Shown here piece by piece: positions 10,466 to 19,548 of a stretch of 64,000 nucleotides of DNA. How positions within the stretch are numbered: position 1 is the first letter of the stretch; every line of letters starts with the position of its first letter. The notes below the pieces were generated by a model that was not told the origin of the DNA, did not search any database, and was given only the letters and a program-made list of their open reading frames with translations. Source of the stretch: Leeuwenhoekiella marinoflava DSM 3653 (GTDB lineage Bacteria; Bacteroidota; Bacteroidia; Flavobacteriales; Flavobacteriaceae); assembly GCF_900129005.1 (NCBI RefSeq), contig NZ_FQUN01000012.1:124001-188000 (forward strand), in the 5' to 3' direction. The position numbers were made by a program, and so were the translations under genes.

Positions 10466-10592
10466 ATATCGATTTCGTTTTATGTATATTATTTCAAATC
10501 TTCATTAAGATACTCGAGTTTTTTAAGTTTTGCACCCTGTGCTATCCTGTATTCCAGTCGTTAGTATACAGTTTTTTATTTGTATTTTAAGT

Positions 10593-11126
10593 TTATTTCT
10601 TTCTAATAACGTCATCCATTATATAGTCTTCAACTTGAATGCTTTCATCGTTAGTGTGTAGAACACTTATTTCTCCCGTAGTTTCGAGAATGACTGCTTT
10701 TACTTGTTTAAGTCTAATAACATTTGCTTCGCGTAATTTGGATTGCAGTTCTGCTTCGGTGACTTTACTAACCTTCATATTTTCCCAAATTACTTCACCG
10801 TTTTCCATAAGTAAAAGTGGGTTATTATCAATAAGGTCTTCTGCTTTTTCTGATTTATAGCGCAATACGGTAACTGCATAATTTAGTCCATATAAAATTA
10901 GCAGAATTGCTGCGCCTAATAAAACAGAAGGATTACCAGAATTGATGGTAATTCCTAAAATACTACCAATAGCAACGGTTATGACAAAGTCAAAACCAGT
11001 CATTTTACTGAAGCTTTTGAGTCCAAAAATACGCGTATAGATTACTATTAAAATAAAAATTAGAATAGTTCCTATTAGGGACTCGATAATCAGATCGGTA
11101 TTTTTAAAAAAGTAAGAAGTATCCAT
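10593..11126 (-). CDS. DUF421 (YetF/YcaP-like) membrane protein
   Basis: 177 residues with three N-terminal membrane helices (IIESLIGTILIFILIVIYTRIFG; a second around FVITVAIGSILG; a third LLGAAILLILYGLNYAV) and a soluble C-terminal DUF421 domain (about 80-177) with NNPLLLMENGEVIWENM and VKAVILETTGEISVL. The SFSKMTGFDFVITVAIGS segment is the family hallmark. The function of DUF421 proteins is not established. It is divergent from menA. Confidence 0.88.
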   Translation of the reverse strand: MDTSYFFKNTDLIIESLIGTILIFILIVIYTRIFGLKSFSKMTGFDFVITVAIGSILGITINSGNPSVLLGAAILLILYGLNYAVTVLRYKSEKAEDLIDNNPLLLMENGEVIWENMKVSKVTEAELQSKLREANVIRLKQVKAVILETTGEISVLHTNDESIQVEDYIMDDVIRKK

Positions 11127-11236
11127 TAAGTTAGTCTTGGTTAGTTAAAATCAAGGTACAAAAGCAACCTAATGAACGATTTCTACGGGTATTAAATATT
11201 AACTAAAGCTAGCCTAATCTTTTCCTAAAATAACCG

Positions 11237-11253
11237 CTTGGGTTGTACCCAAG
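11237..11253. repeat. Short perfect hairpin in the DUF421-menA divergent gap
   Basis: CTTGGGT TGT ACCCAAG, a 7-bp stem with a 3-nt loop, about midway in the 282-base gap. It could be an operator or a leader hairpin; no T-run follows directly. Confidence 0.4.
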
Positions 11254-11384
11254 TTTATTGATAATTTTTGAAATATCAATAAAGTGAAAATAATCAACAT
11301 GAAGCTTACTACAGGGGTTTCGATTTAGTTTTTAACAGACTCATTAAATCAATTCTAGAATTTTATTATCGGAATAGATAAGCT

Positions 11385-11392
11385 TATTTTTG
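11385..11392 (+). promoter_or_regulatory. Promoter -7 element for the menaquinone operon
   Basis: TATTTTTG matches TAnnTTTG. It ends 16 bases before the menA ATG, so the mRNA leader would be only about 10-13 nt. Confidence 0.65.
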
Positions 11393-11408
11393 CACTAAAC
11401 ACTACCTT

Positions 11409-12311
11409 ATGACACGAGTTAAAGCGTGGGTTTCTGCTGCGCGTTTACGCACTTTGCCTTTATCAGTTTCTGGAATAATTGTAGGAAGTGCTTTGGCGTA
11501 TAATGCCGGAGTATTTAGATGGGATATTTGTATTCTCGCATTGTTGGCTACATTGGGCTTTCAGATACTTTCAAACTTTGCGAATGATTATGGCGACGGA
11601 ATGAAAGGCACAGATAATAATGAGCGTATTGGTCCCGCACGGGCCATGCAAAGCGGCTTGTTAACCGCTAAGCAGCTTAAAAATGGAATGGCTTTTATGG
11701 CATTACTCACTCTTCTAATAAGTGCAGCCTTGATATATACTGCTTTTGGTTCTGCACATTTTTTACAATCAGTATTGTTTTTTGGATTGGGACTGTTCGC
11801 TATTCTGGCAGCTATAAAATATACAGTAGGTAAAGGTGCGTATGGGTATAGAGGATTGGGCGATTTATTTGTGTTCCTATTTTTTGGTTTGGTTTCCGTT
11901 GTGGGTAGTTACTATTTGTATGCTGTGAATCTTGAGCCTCTGATTTTCTTTCCAGCAATAACTATTGGTTTGTTAAGTATTGCAGTTTTAAACCTCAATA
12001 ACATGCGTGATCGATTGAGTGATGCACGTGCTAACAAGAATACATTAGCTGTAGCATTAGGTGCTAAAAATGTAAAATACTATCATTATTTTTTAATTAT
12101 AGGCGCTTTTGTTTCCAGTTTAGTTTTCTTTCAGCTAACCCAAACCTACAAATGGTCTGCTGTTGCCTTTTTGGTTTTTATCCCCTTATTCAAGCATCTG
12201 GTTTATGTCGCTAAAAATGAAAGTCCGGCATTATTGGATCCTGAATTAAAAAAAGTAGCACTATCCACTTTTTTCTTTTCGCTACTCTTTACTGTAGGCT
12301 TCCTTTTCTAA
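11409..12311 (+). CDS. menA: 1,4-dihydroxy-2-naphthoate polyprenyltransferase
   Basis: MenA attaches the polyprenyl chain to 1,4-dihydroxy-2-naphthoate, giving demethylmenaquinone at the inner membrane. This 300-residue UbiA-family protein has the two Asp-rich motifs: NDYGDGMKGTD (first, preceded by FQILSNFA) and NMRDRLSDARANKNTLA (second). About eight to nine hydrophobic helices are visible. It is the first gene of a cluster that also contains menC and menE, which supports MenA rather than another UbiA enzyme. Confidence 0.95.
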   Translation: MTRVKAWVSAARLRTLPLSVSGIIVGSALAYNAGVFRWDICILALLATLGFQILSNFANDYGDGMKGTDNNERIGPARAMQSGLLTAKQLKNGMAFMALLTLLISAALIYTAFGSAHFLQSVLFFGLGLFAILAAIKYTVGKGAYGYRGLGDLFVFLFFGLVSVVGSYYLYAVNLEPLIFFPAITIGLLSIAVLNLNNMRDRLSDARANKNTLAVALGAKNVKYYHYFLIIGAFVSSLVFFQLTQTYKWSAVAFLVFIPLFKHLVYVAKNESPALLDPELKKVALSTFFFSLLFTVGFLF

Positions 12312-12400
12312 GTTATTTTTAACGAAAACTTATAGCGCGAGATTTTCTGTTGAGGCTTTCCTTGTCGAAATTTAATGTCAATTAAAAAAGAGAAAAAATT

Positions 12401-13081
12401 ATGAAAATCACCTATTATGGTCAGAACTGTTTTGGTTTTGAAACCGAAAACGCAACGATACTTACTGATCCATTTATTACCGGAAACGATCTTGCAAAAG
12501 ATAAGATTGATATTAAAACTTTAAATCCAGATTATATATTTTTAACCCATGCGCATCAAGATCATACGCTAGATGCCGAAACGATCGCCAAACAAGCAGA
12601 TGCTGTTATTGTGAGTAATTATGAGATAGCAAATCATTATGCAGATAAAGGAATTGAAACACATCCTATGAATCACGGCGGAAGCTGGGAGTTTGATTTT
12701 GGGAAAGTAAAATATGTAAATGCCATTCATACCAGTTCTTTTCCTGACGGAAGCTATGGTGGTCAGCCTGGCGGATTTATATTCAGTATAGATGGGAAAA
12801 CAATCTATATGGCTGGCGATACAGCACTGACGATGGATATGAAACTGATTCCATTAGATTTTGATCTGGATCTGGCTATTTTACCTATTGGAGACAATTT
12901 TACAATGGGAATTAAAGATGCCGTGCGCGCCAGTGATTTTATTGAATGTAATAAAATATTAGGGTGTCATTATGATACGTTTGGATATATAGAAATTGAT
13001 CACGAAGGTGCTAAAAAAGCATTTTCTGCAGTTGAAAAAGAACTTACACTACTAGAAATTGGCGGTTTATTAGAACTTTAA
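12401..13081 (+). CDS. UPF0173 metal-dependent hydrolase (metallo-beta-lactamase fold)
   Basis: 226 residues with the metallo-beta-lactamase metal site HAHQDH (THAHQDHTLD), a later H in MNHGGSWEF, D in MAGDTAL, and a final H in GCHYDTF. The layout is that of UPF0173, a family of proposed hydrolases without an assigned substrate. It lies inside the menaquinone operon, 89 bases after menA and 10 bases before menC, so a link to menaquinone synthesis is plausible but not shown. Confidence 0.9.
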   Translation: MKITYYGQNCFGFETENATILTDPFITGNDLAKDKIDIKTLNPDYIFLTHAHQDHTLDAETIAKQADAVIVSNYEIANHYADKGIETHPMNHGGSWEFDFGKVKYVNAIHTSSFPDGSYGGQPGGFIFSIDGKTIYMAGDTALTMDMKLIPLDFDLDLAILPIGDNFTMGIKDAVRASDFIECNKILGCHYDTFGYIEIDHEGAKKAFSAVEKELTLLEIGGLLEL

Positions 13082-13091
13082 AAAAAAGCTT

Positions 13092-14126
13092 TTGAAAGCA
13101 GCTTACAAAAAATATGTTCTAGACTTCAAACTCCCCAGCGGAACTTCGCGGGGCGTTATGACACAAAAGGAAACTTGGTTTATCAAAATTGAAGAATTAG
13201 GAAAAACAGGTTTTGGAGAATGTGGAATTCTACGCGGTCTCAGTATTGACGATCGCCCAGATTATGAAGAAACACTCAAGTGGGCTTGTAAAAACATCCA
13301 TCTAGGTGAGCAAACACTTTATGATAATTTAGAGGGTTTTCCTAGTATTCAATTTGGGATTGAGATGGCTTTCAGGTCATTCAATGCAGAAAATCCATAT
13401 GAGCTTTTTTCTTCAGAATTTACAAAAGGAGATGAGGGCATTGCGATAAACGGTTTGATCTGGATGGGCGAAGCTCAGTTTATGCAAGATCAAATTAATG
13501 AAAAGATAGAAGCCGGTTTTGATTGTATCAAAATGAAAATTGGCGCTATTGATTTTGATACCGAAATCAAGTTGTTAGAAGGTATACGAAAAAAGTTTCC
13601 GAAAGAAAAAATCACCTTGCGTGTTGATGCAAATGGCGCTTTTGCTCCCGCTGAAGCTTTACATAAATTAGAAAGATTAGCAGCTTTAGATCTTCATTCA
13701 ATCGAGCAACCCATCAAGCAACACCAAGAAAAAAAAATGGCTACACTTTGCGATCAAACACCTTTACCCATTGCTTTAGATGAAGAGTTGATTGGTGTTT
13801 TTGGCTATGCTAAACAAAAAGAATTGCTGCAAACGATTAAACCTCAGTATATTATTTTAAAACCCAGTCTGGTAGGAGGTTTCCGCGGATGCGATACTTG
13901 GATACAACTTGCAGAAGAGCAGGGCATAGGCTGGTGGATCACTTCTGCGCTAGAAAGTAACATTGGGCTCAATGCGATTGCTCAATATACACATTCAAAA
14001 AACACGACAATCCCTCAAGGTCTTGGTACTGGCGGATTGTACACAAATAATGTATCTTCCCCTCTAGAAATTAAGCACGGCAAATTGTGGTACAATGCAC
14101 AACAAAACTGGAGCTTTCAATTTTAA
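13092..14126 (+). CDS. menC: o-Succinylbenzoate synthase (enolase superfamily)
   Basis: MenC dehydrates SHCHC to o-succinylbenzoate in menaquinone synthesis. The 344 residues show the enolase-superfamily barrel residues in order: KxK (Lys147/Lys149), Asp179 (RVDANGA), Glu205 (SIEQP), Asp230 (ALDEE) and Lys257 (ILKPS). Their spacing matches MenC closely. Dipeptide epimerases share this scaffold, but the position between menA and menE makes MenC the clear choice. The start is TTG at 13092; the preceding stop is 10 bases away. Confidence 0.93.
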   Translation: MKAAYKKYVLDFKLPSGTSRGVMTQKETWFIKIEELGKTGFGECGILRGLSIDDRPDYEETLKWACKNIHLGEQTLYDNLEGFPSIQFGIEMAFRSFNAENPYELFSSEFTKGDEGIAINGLIWMGEAQFMQDQINEKIEAGFDCIKMKIGAIDFDTEIKLLEGIRKKFPKEKITLRVDANGAFAPAEALHKLERLAALDLHSIEQPIKQHQEKKMATLCDQTPLPIALDEELIGVFGYAKQKELLQTIKPQYIILKPSLVGGFRGCDTWIQLAEEQGIGWWITSALESNIGLNAIAQYTHSKNTTIPQGLGTGGLYTNNVSSPLEIKHGKLWYNAQQNWSFQF

Positions 14127-14129
14127 TTT

Positions 14130-15062
14130 ATGTTTATAGAACAAGCTTATAAAGGAGATAATGCCAAATGGAAAGTTGGGATTACAACTATTCTGGTAAT
14201 GGGTATTTTTATTTTAAATTTTATAGCATTCTTATTTACCAGTCAGGAAGACATGGATAAGATGTATGAAATGCTGAAAAGTATTCCTGCTAATATCAAT
14301 CTAATATTAAATTTAGGGGTATTTATTCCTATTCTAATTTTGCTTTTTATCCTAGTGAAATACTTGCATAATCGAAGTATACTTTCATTGACAACTTCAA
14401 GATCAAAATTTGATTTTAAGAGATTTGCCTTTTCATTAAGTTTGATTTTAATATTCACAATAGCTGGATTCTTCATTTCTTATTATCTGACTCCGGAAGA
14501 TTATGTTCTTCAATTTGACCTAACTAATTTTATAATATTATTTGTAATTAGTTTGTTGATGTTTCCTTTTCAAATAGGTCTCGAAGAGTGGTTGTTTAGA
14601 GGGTATTTAATGCAACAGCTAGGGGTCGCTTCAAAATCAAAATGGTTTCCGTTAATAGTTACCAGTGTACTCTTTGGGGTGTTTCATTCCGCAAATCCAG
14701 AAGTAGCTGAGATGGGAGCAATAACAATGGTGTTTTATATCGGAACTGGATTTTTGCTTGGTATTATGACTTTAATGGATGAAGGTTTAGAAATGGCCTT
14801 AGGCTTTCATTTAGGAAATAACTTTTTAGCAGCAGTTTTAGTAACTACAGATTATTCGGCTTTACAAACTGACGCTATTTTTAAATCTACAGCAGGTAGT
14901 TCAAGTGCGTTAGAAATAATCTTTCCTGTTCTTATAATTTATCCTATCTTTTTAGGGATTTTAGCATATAGATACAAATGGACCGGCTGGAAAGAAAAAT
15001 TATTCGGTTCTGTAAAAGAACCAGAATCAACAAAACTTGAAGATAATTTGGTTACAGATTAA
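14130..15062 (+). CDS. CPBP family intramembrane metalloprotease
   Basis: 310 residues with about eight membrane helices and the three CPBP/Abi (CaaX protease-like) motifs: EExxxR (Glu152, Glu153, Arg157 in EEWLFRGYL), FxxxH (His186 in FGVFHSANP) and HxxxN (His227, Asn231 in HLGNN). Members cleave membrane substrates or help in bacteriocin immunity; the substrate is unknown here. It is sandwiched between menC (3-base gap) and menE (11-base gap), which indicates co-transcription with the menaquinone genes. Confidence 0.92.
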   Translation: MFIEQAYKGDNAKWKVGITTILVMGIFILNFIAFLFTSQEDMDKMYEMLKSIPANINLILNLGVFIPILILLFILVKYLHNRSILSLTTSRSKFDFKRFAFSLSLILIFTIAGFFISYYLTPEDYVLQFDLTNFIILFVISLLMFPFQIGLEEWLFRGYLMQQLGVASKSKWFPLIVTSVLFGVFHSANPEVAEMGAITMVFYIGTGFLLGIMTLMDEGLEMALGFHLGNNFLAAVLVTTDYSALQTDAIFKSTAGSSSALEIIFPVLIIYPIFLGILAYRYKWTGWKEKLFGSVKEPESTKLEDNLVTD

Positions 15063-15073
15063 ATCCTAATGTG

Positions 15074-16150
15074 ATGTCTAAATATCCTGTACACTCAGAA
15101 TTTCAGTTAAATGGCACGCGACTCAAAGCTTCCGGCTTAAAGGAGTTTGCTTTAAAGATTCAGAAAACAGGAGAGCTTTATGAGCAAGAGTTGGGTGAGT
15201 TTATATTAGACTGGCTTAACGATAAAGATTATGTTTTGGTGAATACTTCAGGGTCTACCGGAGCGCCAAAAAGCATCAAGTTGCTTAAGCGACACATGGT
15301 AAACAGTGCAAAAGCAACCGGAAAGCGATTTAAATTAGAAGCCGGTTCTACAGCTTTACATTGTTTGCCTACCAGATATATAGCTGGCAAGATGATGTTT
15401 GTAAGAGCGGTTATATTAGGCTGGAAGTTAGACTTGGTACCGCCTAAATCTAATCCTTTAGATCAGGTTTTAAAGCGTTACGATTTTTCGGCTATGACTC
15501 CGTTTCAGCTTGATAATAGTATTGCACGTTTACATCTTTTGGGTAAGTTGATCATTGGCGGCGGTCCGTTTTCTCAAACGTTGAAAGAGTTGGTAAAAGA
15601 TAGTTCGGCTAAGATTTATGAAACCTACGGGATGACCGAAACGGTCACTCATATTGCTGTGAGACGTATAAACTCAAAAAAGCATAGAGATATTGAACCT
15701 CCTTTTAAGACACTTAATAAAGTGACAGTGAGTAAAGACGATCGAGGTTGTCTTGTTATTAAAGCTCCAAAAGTTGCGACAGATCCGGTAATTACAAACG
15801 ACTTGGTTGATCTCATCTCCTACAAAAAATTCCTGTGGTTAGGTCGTGTAGATAATGTGATAAATAGTGGTGGTATAAAACTCTATCCAGAGACTATAGA
15901 ACAGAAATTAGCACACCAGATAGATATTCCTTTTATTGTGGGTAGTGAGCCTGACGATGCTTTAGGAGAGCGTTTGATTCTGGTAATTGAGTGTGATAGT
16001 TTTGATGCTTCCAGACTTAATTTTGAAGTTCTTGGTAAATATGAAACACCCAAGCGGATTTATTGTACTCCGCAATTTATAAGAACAGAGACCGGTAAGG
16101 TTAAACGTGGCTCGATTTTAAAAAGTCTGACAGCGGCAGAAGAAATTTAG
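15074..16150 (+). CDS. menE: o-Succinylbenzoate--CoA ligase (AMP-binding)
   Basis: MenE activates o-succinylbenzoate with ATP and CoA. The 358-residue protein has the P-loop-like TSGSTGAPKSIKL, the adenylate-binding YETYGMTETVTH and the hinge WLGRVDNVINSGGIKLYPE. It is shorter than typical acyl-CoA synthetases (about 480 residues), as is common for MenE in Bacteroidota. ATG 15074 is preferred over an adjacent GTG at 15071. It is the last gene of the menA cluster. Confidence 0.93.
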   Translation: MSKYPVHSEFQLNGTRLKASGLKEFALKIQKTGELYEQELGEFILDWLNDKDYVLVNTSGSTGAPKSIKLLKRHMVNSAKATGKRFKLEAGSTALHCLPTRYIAGKMMFVRAVILGWKLDLVPPKSNPLDQVLKRYDFSAMTPFQLDNSIARLHLLGKLIIGGGPFSQTLKELVKDSSAKIYETYGMTETVTHIAVRRINSKKHRDIEPPFKTLNKVTVSKDDRGCLVIKAPKVATDPVITNDLVDLISYKKFLWLGRVDNVINSGGIKLYPETIEQKLAHQIDIPFIVGSEPDDALGERLILVIECDSFDASRLNFEVLGKYETPKRIYCTPQFIRTETGKVKRGSILKSLTAAEEI

Positions 16151-16211
16151 GCATAGTTTATGCTCAAATCAATGCGGAAAAGACAATTCGTTCTTTTCGA
16201 ATTAAACTTAT

Positions 16212-16219
16212 TATCTTTG
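16212..16219 (+). promoter_or_regulatory. Promoter -7 element for the Gly/Tyr-rich secreted protein
   Basis: TATCTTTG, exact match to TAnnTTTG, 15 bases before the ATG at 16235. It lies inside the longer open frame that begins at 16160, so that longer start is unlikely. Confidence 0.6.
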
Positions 16220-16234
16220 GCTAAAATTTTAATT

Positions 16235-16696
16235 ATGCGCTACATAGCTATAATCGCAATCACACTTTTATCAATTCAATCTTTATCAGCTCAATACGGT
16301 TATGGGCGCGGGTACGGTGGTTATGGCCGTAACCGAATGGGGAGTAGTCGAATGGGAGCTAGTCAAACTCCACAAGGACCTACAGAAGAACCGCCAACAG
16401 CAGCAGAAATTGCAGAAGAGCGTTTGCCTGATTATGTAGCGGAATTTGAATTAGATCCTTTTCAAACTGAAGTGTTGCGTGCTTATCTTGAAGATTACTA
16501 TAATGAAGTAATGGCTTTGCAGAAAGATAAGGTTAAAGATCAAGAGACTTTGCGTAAAGATTTTGAGCGTATGCAAAACGAATTTAAAACCGATTTGAAA
16601 TCTATACTCACAGAAGAAGAACTCACTAAGTTTATGGAAATGGACTTTTCAACCAGTGCTGTAAGAAAACGAAAAAAGAAACGGGATAATGAGTAA
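16235..16696 (+). CDS. Secreted small protein with Gly/Tyr-rich N-terminus, unknown function
   Basis: 153 residues with a clear signal peptide (MRYIAIIAITLLSIQSLSAQ), then a low-complexity YGYGRGYGGYGRNRMGSSRMG segment and a Pro/Thr stretch. The rest is charged and predicted helical (LDPFQTEVLRAYLEDYYNEVM and ILTEEELTKFMEMDF), with a basic tail KRKKKRDNE. The helical part recalls periplasmic Spy/CpxP-like proteins, but this is not certain. An in-frame start at 16160 is rejected because the promoter -7 element lies between it and the signal peptide. Confidence 0.75.
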   Translation: MRYIAIIAITLLSIQSLSAQYGYGRGYGGYGRNRMGSSRMGASQTPQGPTEEPPTAAEIAEERLPDYVAEFELDPFQTEVLRAYLEDYYNEVMALQKDKVKDQETLRKDFERMQNEFKTDLKSILTEEELTKFMEMDFSTSAVRKRKKKRDNE

Positions 16697-16785
16697 TTGA
16701 CATTGAGTAAATTCTTCAAGGTGTTAATAGGAAACAACTTATGTCTTCGAGGTAAGCCCTGAAAAACTTAAAATAATATTCAAAC

Positions 16786-16812
16786 AAAAAGGTGCTCTGA
16801 GCACCTTTTTTT
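16786..16812 (+). terminator. Rho-independent terminator upstream of the M24 peptidase gene
   Basis: AAAAAGGTGC TCTGA GCACCTTTTT followed by more T. It ends the preceding small-protein transcript. Confidence 0.9.
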
Positions 16813-16857
16813 ATTAGGGGTTAATGCGTAATTTCGGGAATACTTATACATAGATTC

Positions 16858-18177
16858 ATGCGTTATATTCTCCTAGTTTTTCTTGCCTTTATTACAGCTA
16901 CCCAAACCTTAAAAAGTCAGATTTTACCCGAGCGCGACCGGGCATCTTTAATCGATAAGATTTTAGCAGATCGTTTTGATCACGTCTTACCAGATATCAT
17001 GGATCGTACCGGTATTGATATGTGGATTTTAATAACCCGTGAGTACAATGAAGATCCTGTTGTAAAAACAATGCTCCCATCAACGTGGTTAAATGCAAGA
17101 AGACGCACTATTCTCGTCTTCTCTTATGATGATACTAAATTTAAAGCAGAAAAACTTGCTGTGGCGCGTTACAATATTGGTGACAACATCACATCAGCTT
17201 GGGATAAAGAAGAAGAGCCAGATCAGTGGAAGGCTTTGATAAAGATTATAGAGGTGCATAATCCTGAAAAAATAGCTCTTAATTATTCAGAAAATTATGG
17301 GATTGCAGATGGGATTTCAAAAACAGATTATGATGCATTTATGAATGTTTTGCCATCTTCGTTTAAATCTAAGGTTGTTTCCGCAGAACCCCTTGCTGTA
17401 GGTTGGATAGAGACTCGTAGTGCAGTTGAGATGCAACTTTTTGAGGAATTAGTTGGCATTACTCATACTATTATTCAGGAAGCTTTTAGTTCAAAAGTGA
17501 TCATCCCTGGTAAAACGACCACAGAAGATGTCGTATGGTTTTTAAGACAAAAAGTGACCGATATGGGACTTGAAACCTGGTTTCACCCTACAATAGATAT
17601 TCAGCGGTCTGATGAACCTTTAGAAAATCATATCACAGCTTTTACCAATCATAATGAAGGTCAGGTAATCTTACCCGGTGATTTACTCCATTGTGATTTT
17701 GGAATCAGTTATTTGAGATTGAATACAGATGTGCAAGAACACGCTTACGTTTTAAAAGATGGCGAAACGCAAGCTCCGCAGTTTTTAGTTGACGCTTTTG
17801 CCAAAGGGAATCAGGTACAGGATATTTTTACTTCCAATTTTGAAACCGGAAAAACCGGAAACATGATTTTAAAAGAATCATTAACTGAAGCTAAAGCTGA
17901 GGGGTTACGCCCATCTATTTATACGCATCCATTAGGACTTTATGGCCATTCTGCAGGTCCTACCATTGGAATGTGGGATTCGCAAGATGGCGTTCCGGGA
18001 ACGGGAGATTATAAACTTTTTGAGAATACGGCATACGCCATTGAGCTCAATACCACCGTAAATATCTCAGAGTGGAATAAAGACATCCGCATAATGCTTG
18101 AAGAAGATGGATTCTGGGGGCCAAAAGGCTTTAAATACATCAATAAGCGTCAGGAAGAACTCATCTTAGTTGATTAA
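16858..18177 (+). CDS. M24 family metallopeptidase (Xaa-Pro aminopeptidase-like), secreted
   Basis: 439 residues with a signal peptide (MRYILLVFLAFITATQTLKSQ), so it acts outside the cytoplasm. The C-terminal pita-bread domain carries the metal ligands: Asp in HCDFGI, Asp in LNTDVQEHAYV, His in LYGHSAGPTIG, Glu in AIELNTT and Glu in IMLEEDGF. The N-terminal part is the creatinase-like domain. Relatives remove N-terminal residues before proline; this one's substrates are unknown. A near-consensus -7 element TAATTTCG is at 16829-16836. Confidence 0.9.
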   Translation: MRYILLVFLAFITATQTLKSQILPERDRASLIDKILADRFDHVLPDIMDRTGIDMWILITREYNEDPVVKTMLPSTWLNARRRTILVFSYDDTKFKAEKLAVARYNIGDNITSAWDKEEEPDQWKALIKIIEVHNPEKIALNYSENYGIADGISKTDYDAFMNVLPSSFKSKVVSAEPLAVGWIETRSAVEMQLFEELVGITHTIIQEAFSSKVIIPGKTTTEDVVWFLRQKVTDMGLETWFHPTIDIQRSDEPLENHITAFTNHNEGQVILPGDLLHCDFGISYLRLNTDVQEHAYVLKDGETQAPQFLVDAFAKGNQVQDIFTSNFETGKTGNMILKESLTEAKAEGLRPSIYTHPLGLYGHSAGPTIGMWDSQDGVPGTGDYKLFENTAYAIELNTTVNISEWNKDIRIMLEEDGFWGPKGFKYINKRQEELILVD

Positions 18178-18189
18178 AAAAGCGACAGT

Positions 18190-19365
18190 CTAAGCTTGCT
18201 CTAGGGCAAGCTTAGCTCTTTTCTTACGCAAGACAATTACACTTATAGAAAGTAAAACACCTCCAAAGGCTAAACAGGCTCCTACAAGTTCTGGAGAGGT
18301 ATAACCATATCCAGCCGCAATAGGTAAACCTCCTAAAAATGCACCTACTGCATTTGCGATATTAAATGCAGCTTGATTTACTGAAGAGGCTAGCATTTCA
18401 GATTCTTTTGCAGACTTTATCATAAGCATTTGTATAGAAGGGGCAGTTGAAAAAGCAAAAGCGCCTGTAACAAAAACCATTAGTAACATCGCCCATTGTA
18501 TAGGTGCTATTAGAGAAATTGTAATCAAGCAAAGACTCATCACACTTAATAGTAACGCGGTAGCCTTAATTGGCGAAAATTTATCTGCTAATTTTCCACC
18601 TAAAACATTACCAAAGGTCATCCCTAGACCGGCAAGCATCAAGATAAAAATCACCATATCACTATCAAAGCCACTTACGTCGGTTAATAGTGGTGTGATA
18701 TAACTGTACCAAGCAAAAAAGCCACCTGTACCTACAGCCGTGATTGCCAAGATGAGCCAGAGTTCAGTGCGTTTAAAAATCTTAAGTGCTTGTTTTAAAG
18801 GTATGGGTTCTGATTTTTCAATATTCGGAAGCCAGAATTTAATAGCTAAAACAGTTACCAATCCTACGGCTACGACAATCATAAAAGTATAACGCCACGA
18901 AATGTTGTGACCTACATAGGTTCCTAAAGGAATCCCTATAATATTGGCGATTGTTAGTCCGCTAAACATCATAGCAACAGCACTAGCTGCTTTTTCTTTA
19001 GGTACAAGTCTGCTGGCAACTACTGCACCTACACCAAAGAAAGCTCCATGAGGAAGACCAGATAGTAATCTGGAAATAAGCATGAGGCCATAAGAAGATG
19101 CAAAAACCGAAAAAGAATTAAAAACAGTAAAGCCTATCATTAAAGAGAATAGAATCTTTTTTGGGGGGTAATTTCCGGCAATAGCTACAAGAATTGGAGC
19201 ACCAATTACGACCCCTAAAGCATAAGCAGAAATAAAATGTCCTGCTTGAGGTATGGTGACATTGAGATCTTTGGCTACATCAGGTAGAATCCCCATCATC
19301 ACAAACTCGGTCATACCTATCCCAAAACCTCCTATAGCTAATGCAATCAGACTCTTCTTAAACAT
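18190..19365 (-). CDS. MFS transporter, DHA1 family (AraJ/YdhP-like)
   Basis: 391 residues with 12 predicted membrane helices. The N-terminal TEFVMMGILPDVAKDL and the motif-A region are typical of the AraJ/YdhP group of drug:H+ antiporters; the SRLLSGLPHGAFFGVGAVVA segment is also characteristic. Substrate unknown; exported sugars or drugs are known in the group. The gene is convergent with the M24 peptidase gene, only 12 bases apart, and its last codons form a terminator stem. Confidence 0.9.
   Translation of the reverse strand: MFKKSLIALAIGGFGIGMTEFVMMGILPDVAKDLNVTIPQAGHFISAYALGVVIGAPILVAIAGNYPPKKILFSLMIGFTVFNSFSVFASSYGLMLISRLLSGLPHGAFFGVGAVVASRLVPKEKAASAVAMMFSGLTIANIIGIPLGTYVGHNISWRYTFMIVVAVGLVTVLAIKFWLPNIEKSEPIPLKQALKIFKRTELWLILAITAVGTGGFFAWYSYITPLLTDVSGFDSDMVIFILMLAGLGMTFGNVLGGKLADKFSPIKATALLLSVMSLCLITISLIAPIQWAMLLMVFVTGAFAFSTAPSIQMLMIKSAKESEMLASSVNQAAFNIANAVGAFLGGLPIAAGYGYTSPELVGACLAFGGVLLSISVIVLRKKRAKLALEQA
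18191..18214. terminator. Bidirectional terminator encoded in the last codons of the MFS gene
   Basis: TAAGCTTGC TCTAGG GCAAGCTTA, a 9-bp perfect stem, overlaps the MFS stop codon. On the plus strand it is followed by GCTCTTTTCTT and so can end the M24 transcript; on the minus strand a T-run follows further on. Confidence 0.6.
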
Positions 19366-19416
19366 ATAAATGTGTTTTCATTTATCATTCTAGCAAATAG
19401 AATGTCTATAAATCTG

Positions 19417-19424
19417 CAAATATA
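19417..19424 (-). promoter_or_regulatory. Promoter -7 element for the MFS gene
   Basis: Reads TATATTTG on the minus strand, an exact TAnnTTTG match, about 52 bases upstream of the MFS start. Confidence 0.55.
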
Positions 19425-19548
19425 GAATAGTTTGAGCATACTAACTTGTAGCCACTTAACCGATTTAGTGAAATTAATTGAGAATATAACACAGGTTATA
19501 TTCATGACTTAAGAACGAATTAAGTTTGAAACTTAAAAAAGATCTAGA

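Noticed and set aside
16160-16234. Longer start of the Gly/Tyr-rich secreted protein
   Set aside because: A consensus -7 element lies between that start and the signal peptide.
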